A stretch of DNA of 64,000 bases from an uncultured Clostridia bacterium (GTDB lineage: Bacteria > Bacillota > Clostridia > Oscillospirales > Acutalibacteraceae), in NCBI GenBank assembly GCA_946407065.1, contig CAMJMQ010000016.1:1-64000 (forward strand), given 5' to 3'. Both the position numbers and the translations under genes were made by a program. Under the pieces are notes generated by a model. It searched no databases, was not told where the DNA came from, and was given only the letters and a program-made list of their open reading frames with translations. This document shows, in pieces, positions 60,817-64,000 of this stretch. The stretch's first letter is position 1, and the number at the start of each line of letters is the position of its first letter.

Positions 60817-61932
60817 TTATTCCAGATTTCGACATTCCTTGAGCAGGGAGATGATCGGCAAATGCTGGGGACACGCGTCCTCGCACTGACCGCATTCAAT
60901 GCAGTCGCTCGCCTTACCCTTGCCCTCGGTGGCGATTTGGTAAGCGCCTCTGCCGCCGTCCCAGTTGCCCGTCTCCTTGTTCTTGACGGCAAAGATTCCC
61001 GGGATGGCAATGTCCATCGGACAGCCCGACACGCAGTATTTGCAGGCGGTACAGCCGATGGAATTGTCCTTTTGCAATTCCCTTTGCACGGCGGCGATCA
61101 CCTTGTATTCCTCGTCGCTCAGCGGCTGAAAGTCTTTCATATACGAGAGGTTATCCTCCATTTGCTCCTCGTTGGACATACCCGAGAGCACCGTGATCAC
61201 GCCCTCGAGCGACGCGGCATAGCGGATGCCCCAGGAAGCATACGACAGCTCGGGACGCGCCTCCTTGAACAGGCGCTTGACAGCGTCGTTCGGATTCGCG
61301 AGTTTACCGCCCTTTAAGGGCTCCATGATGGTCATGGATACATTGTGTTTGCGCGCGATCTCGTAGCATTCCCCGGACGCGACGCCGGGGTTATCCCAGT
61401 CGGCGTAGTTGATTTGCAATTGGATAAAGTCCACGTCGGGGTGCTCTGTCAACAGCTGATCGAGCAGCATCGGATCGCCGTGGAACGAAAAGCCATAGTA
61501 GCGGATGAGTCCCTCCGCCTTTTTCTCACGGGCAAAATCCCAGATGTGAAAGTCCTCGTACTTTTTATAATTGTTCCTGTCCAGCGCGTGCAGGAGATAA
61601 TAGTCGAAGTAGCCCGCGCCGGTGCGTTTGAGACTGGTGAAGAACTGTTGCTTCGCCGTTTCCTCCGTCAAGCCCGACAACGTAGCGTTGAGCTTGGTGC
61701 ACAGGGTGAAACTCTCGCGCGGATGGCGGTCGATCAGCGCTTCCTTAGTTACGCGCTCACTGTCGCCGTCGTCATAGACAAAGGCGGTGTCAAAATAGGT
61801 GCCGCCTTCTTCGATAAAGCGGTCGACCATCTGCGATACCCTCTCGGTATCGTTCGAGCCATCCTCGCGCTTTGGCAGGCGCATGAGCCCAAAACCGAGT
61901 TTGAATACATCTTTTCCAAACCAATCAGACAT
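60817..61932 (-). CDS. aldo/keto reductase with C-terminal 4Fe-4S clusters
   Basis: FGLMRLP, FDTAFVYDDGDSE; CTACKYCVSGCP and CIECGQCEDACPQHL. Confidence 0.93.
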   Translation of the reverse strand: MSDWFGKDVFKLGFGLMRLPKREDGSNDTERVSQMVDRFIEEGGTYFDTAFVYDDGDSERVTKEALIDRHPRESFTLCTKLNATLSGLTEETAKQQFFTSLKRTGAGYFDYYLLHALDRNNYKKYEDFHIWDFAREKKAEGLIRYYGFSFHGDPMLLDQLLTEHPDVDFIQLQINYADWDNPGVASGECYEIARKHNVSMTIMEPLKGGKLANPNDAVKRLFKEARPELSYASWGIRYAASLEGVITVLSGMSNEEQMEDNLSYMKDFQPLSDEEYKVIAAVQRELQKDNSIGCTACKYCVSGCPMDIAIPGIFAVKNKETGNWDGGRGAYQIATEGKGKASDCIECGQCEDACPQHLPIISLLKECRNLE

Positions 61933-62356
61933 GTTCTGTTCCTTTCCTTAATTCCATCAGGCGCTGTTTGAGCGCGGTAGTCCCCTCTTCGGGGTCGTCG
62001 ATCAGGGCGACCGTCTGTTCCATCGGACAGATACCGTCACCCCTGCGGTTGATGATTATTTCCGTGAGCGTGCCGTAGGCGCAGGGGGTATCGTGCTGCT
62101 GCAAATAGTCATACCCTGCTCTCGACATCACTTCGCCGTACACCTCGCGGATCCCCGCCTTGATAAACAGCATCGCCGCCGCCTTGCCGACGATGATATC
62201 GGCGACAGCATAGCCGCGCAGATCGCGACCCTCCTCCATCAAGCGGAGCATCGGCGAGATCCCACGGCCGTCATCGGTAAAAAGCTCGCCGTCCCTGCAC
62301 AGGCAAATGCTGTGACCGTCAAGGTGAGCCTTTGCAAGCTCGATATCAGTCATCAT
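61925..62356 (-). CDS. DUF1893 family protein
   Basis: DIIVGKAAAMLFIKAGIREVYGEVMS; NRRGDGICPMEQTV. Confidence 0.8.
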   Translation of the reverse strand: MMTDIELAKAHLDGHSICLCRDGELFTDDGRGISPMLRLMEEGRDLRGYAVADIIVGKAAAMLFIKAGIREVYGEVMSRAGYDYLQQHDTPCAYGTLTEIIINRRGDGICPMEQTVALIDDPEEGTTALKQRLMELRKGTEHV

Positions 62357-62930
62357 TCTTGACCAAAACCGCGCGCAGGGCGATGATCAGCAGCGGTACC
62401 GCGATCGCCTGGATCAGCAGTCCGAGCCATCCCGCGACGATCTGTCCCCAAATCATCCGGGGGGAGAACGGCGCAATGCTTTGGAAGATCGCGACCAGTC
62501 CGAGGAACACGGCGCGACCCGCAAGCTGAGCGAGGATCACGGCAGGGAATGCCCACAAGCCGTTTTCATATATTTTCTTCGAGAAAAGTCCCGATACCAG
62601 CGCGAATACAGCAAGCTCCGCCATCATGAACGGCAGTCGCGGAAGGGCGGGCATTGCGCTGCCCGTCAGCGAGGTGATCGCAAAGCTGACGACAGGAGAG
62701 AGCATGCCGACCGCCAGCGCCCATTTCCATCCCAGCAGACAACCGCCGATCAGCACCGGCAGGTACATCGGCAGGAGCTGAACGCCGCCCGGCTGTCCGA
62801 GCGCGATATGGACGATCTGCGGCAGGACGACCGCCAGCGCGATCAGCCCGACGGATAAAACCGCGTGCAGGGTGAGCTTTTTTTGAGTGGTTGCGTTTTG
62901 TTTGGTCAATATATTATCTAACATAATCAT
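62346..62930 (-). CDS. ECF transporter S component-like membrane protein
   Basis: LLPMYLPVLIGGCLLGWKWALAVGMLSPVVSF; multi-TM. Confidence 0.75.
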   Translation of the reverse strand: MIMLDNILTKQNATTQKKLTLHAVLSVGLIALAVVLPQIVHIALGQPGGVQLLPMYLPVLIGGCLLGWKWALAVGMLSPVVSFAITSLTGSAMPALPRLPFMMAELAVFALVSGLFSKKIYENGLWAFPAVILAQLAGRAVFLGLVAIFQSIAPFSPRMIWGQIVAGWLGLLIQAIAVPLLIIALRAVLVKNDD

Positions 62931-63106
62931 TCTCCTCTCGGTAATTATGCAAATATTGATTATATGATAACAAGAATCCGTCCTCCGTGCAAGAGATTTT
63001 TTGCATGATTTATAACGGAATGTTGCAGGTTTTTCATATTTATTGACTTTGTGGATGGAATCATATAGAATTGAGCTAACTAATTGTCGGGGAGATTTCC
63101 CTATGA

Positions 63107-63376
63107 GGAGTCATTATAAACATAAAGAAGTGGAACGCGCGGCTGTCGCTGCTGACTGTCGTGTTGTTTTTGATACATGAGGGGTATCATTTGTATGCCT
63201 ACACTGCCATGTATCACAATCCGACTCTGACAAAGGTCACGGGCTACGCGCTTGCCGCGGCGTTGGGACTGCACGTGATCCTGTCGATCATGAGCGTTTT
63301 TGTCCTGCATGACGCAAAGAAGGTCGCCTAGAAGATCCCGACTCTCGCGTCGATCGCGAAGATGAACCGCAGATAA
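63107..63376 (+). pseudogene. decayed small membrane protein gene (no ATG/GTG/TTG start, in-frame TAG)
   Basis: Frame reads IKKWNARLSLLTVVLFLIHEGYHLYAYTAMYHNPTLTKVTGYALAAALGLHVILSIMSVFVLHDAKKVA*KIPTLASIAKMNRR*. Confidence 0.55.
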
Positions 63377-63387
63377 AGGTGGGGAAT

Positions 63388-63852
63388 ATGAAAAGTAATT
63401 GTCGAAAATTGAACCATCATCATATACACGACCTTATCGCAATATCGGGAGCGGAGGGCTTCCCGTATCCGATCACGGAGGATATCGCGCGGGTCTATTG
63501 CCAAAGCAGGGCCGCGTCTGATTCAGGCGTGCAGACCTACGGCATTTTTGAAGACGACAAGCTCGTCAGCGTAATGACCGCCACCTTTTGCATGGTGTTT
63601 CCGTGTGAGGATTCCCCGAGCGGTCGGATCGCGCATATCAGCGGCGCTTATACGCTGCCCGATCACCGGCATCGTCATTACGCTACCGAGCTGTTGGCGG
63701 CGATAGAAGCGGACGCCAAAGCGTTCGGCGCGGATTATCTCTGCTGTGACAGCACAGCGGACGGCTTATATCTGCGCTTCGGCATGCAGCCGACGTCGGA
63801 TGACGAAACAAGAATGTGGAAAAAGCTAAAAAAAGAGGAGGAAAACATATGA
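63388..63852 (+). CDS. GNAT-family N-acetyltransferase
   Basis: SGAYTLPDHRHRHYATELLAAIEADAKAFG. Confidence 0.85.
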   Translation: MKSNCRKLNHHHIHDLIAISGAEGFPYPITEDIARVYCQSRAASDSGVQTYGIFEDDKLVSVMTATFCMVFPCEDSPSGRIAHISGAYTLPDHRHRHYATELLAAIEADAKAFGADYLCCDSTADGLYLRFGMQPTSDDETRMWKKLKKEEENI

Positions 63853-64000
63853 TAGAAACAGGTTGGGTATCGATCCTGCCGCCCTTGATCGCGATCGTGC
63901 TCGCGCTGGTGACCAAAGAGGTATACTCGTCACTGTTTTTGGGCGTATTGTCCGGAATGGTGATCTATGTCGTGTCGGCGCAGGAGCCGTTCATGGCGGT
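63849..64000 (+). CDS. Na+/H+ antiporter NhaC-type, N-terminal fragment (runs off window)
   Basis: MIETGWVSILPPLIAIVLALVTKEVYSSLFLGVLSGMVIY. Confidence 0.75.
   Translation, partial: MIETGWVSILPPLIAIVLALVTKEVYSSLFLGVLSGMVIYVVSAQEPFMA

Overview
The window is a moderately GC-rich chromosomal segment from a Firmicute, probably a Clostridia/Ruminococcus-like gut bacterium (an inference from gene families; no search was run). It starts in the 3' half of an initiator tRNA-fMet. Downstream of it is a ~2.7 kb island-like stretch flanked by degenerate copies of the tRNA 3' end and containing a 19-bp-period TGTTGCAAAA repeat array. From ~5 to ~35.6 kb the window is dominated by cyclic-di-GMP signalling and a secreted-polysaccharide-type locus: an RsbW/SpoIIE-like pair; two intact GGDEF proteins; an operon encoding an amino-acid-permease/histidine-kinase/REC fusion, a REC-(degenerate GGDEF)-EAL protein, an HPt protein and an HD-GYP protein; and a PAS/GGDEF-like/EAL protein. 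Next comes a co-directional eight-gene cluster: lipoprotein, small coiled-coil protein, 'HD-GNN' protein, large pseudo-glycosidase-like protein, HEAT-repeat membrane protein, processive GT2 synthase and two clan GH-A-like membrane/lipoprotein paralogues. It lies next to a secreted beta-helix protein preceded by a clear c-di-GMP-I (GEMM) riboswitch that overlaps a terminator. I regard this GT2/HEAT/three-paralogue locus, with the permease-kinase phosphorelay, as the best candidate for an under-described system. The rest is mostly ordinary (nicotinamidase/NadE, DMT and ABC transporters, CstA, PHP phosphatase, Feo iron uptake, MarR/Gpx, AKR, ECF S component). Notable non-coding features there are three tandem hairpins with differing but self-complementary arms, DtxR-like palindromes shared by two operons, promoter-proximal terminators, and two families of palindromic intergenic repeats.
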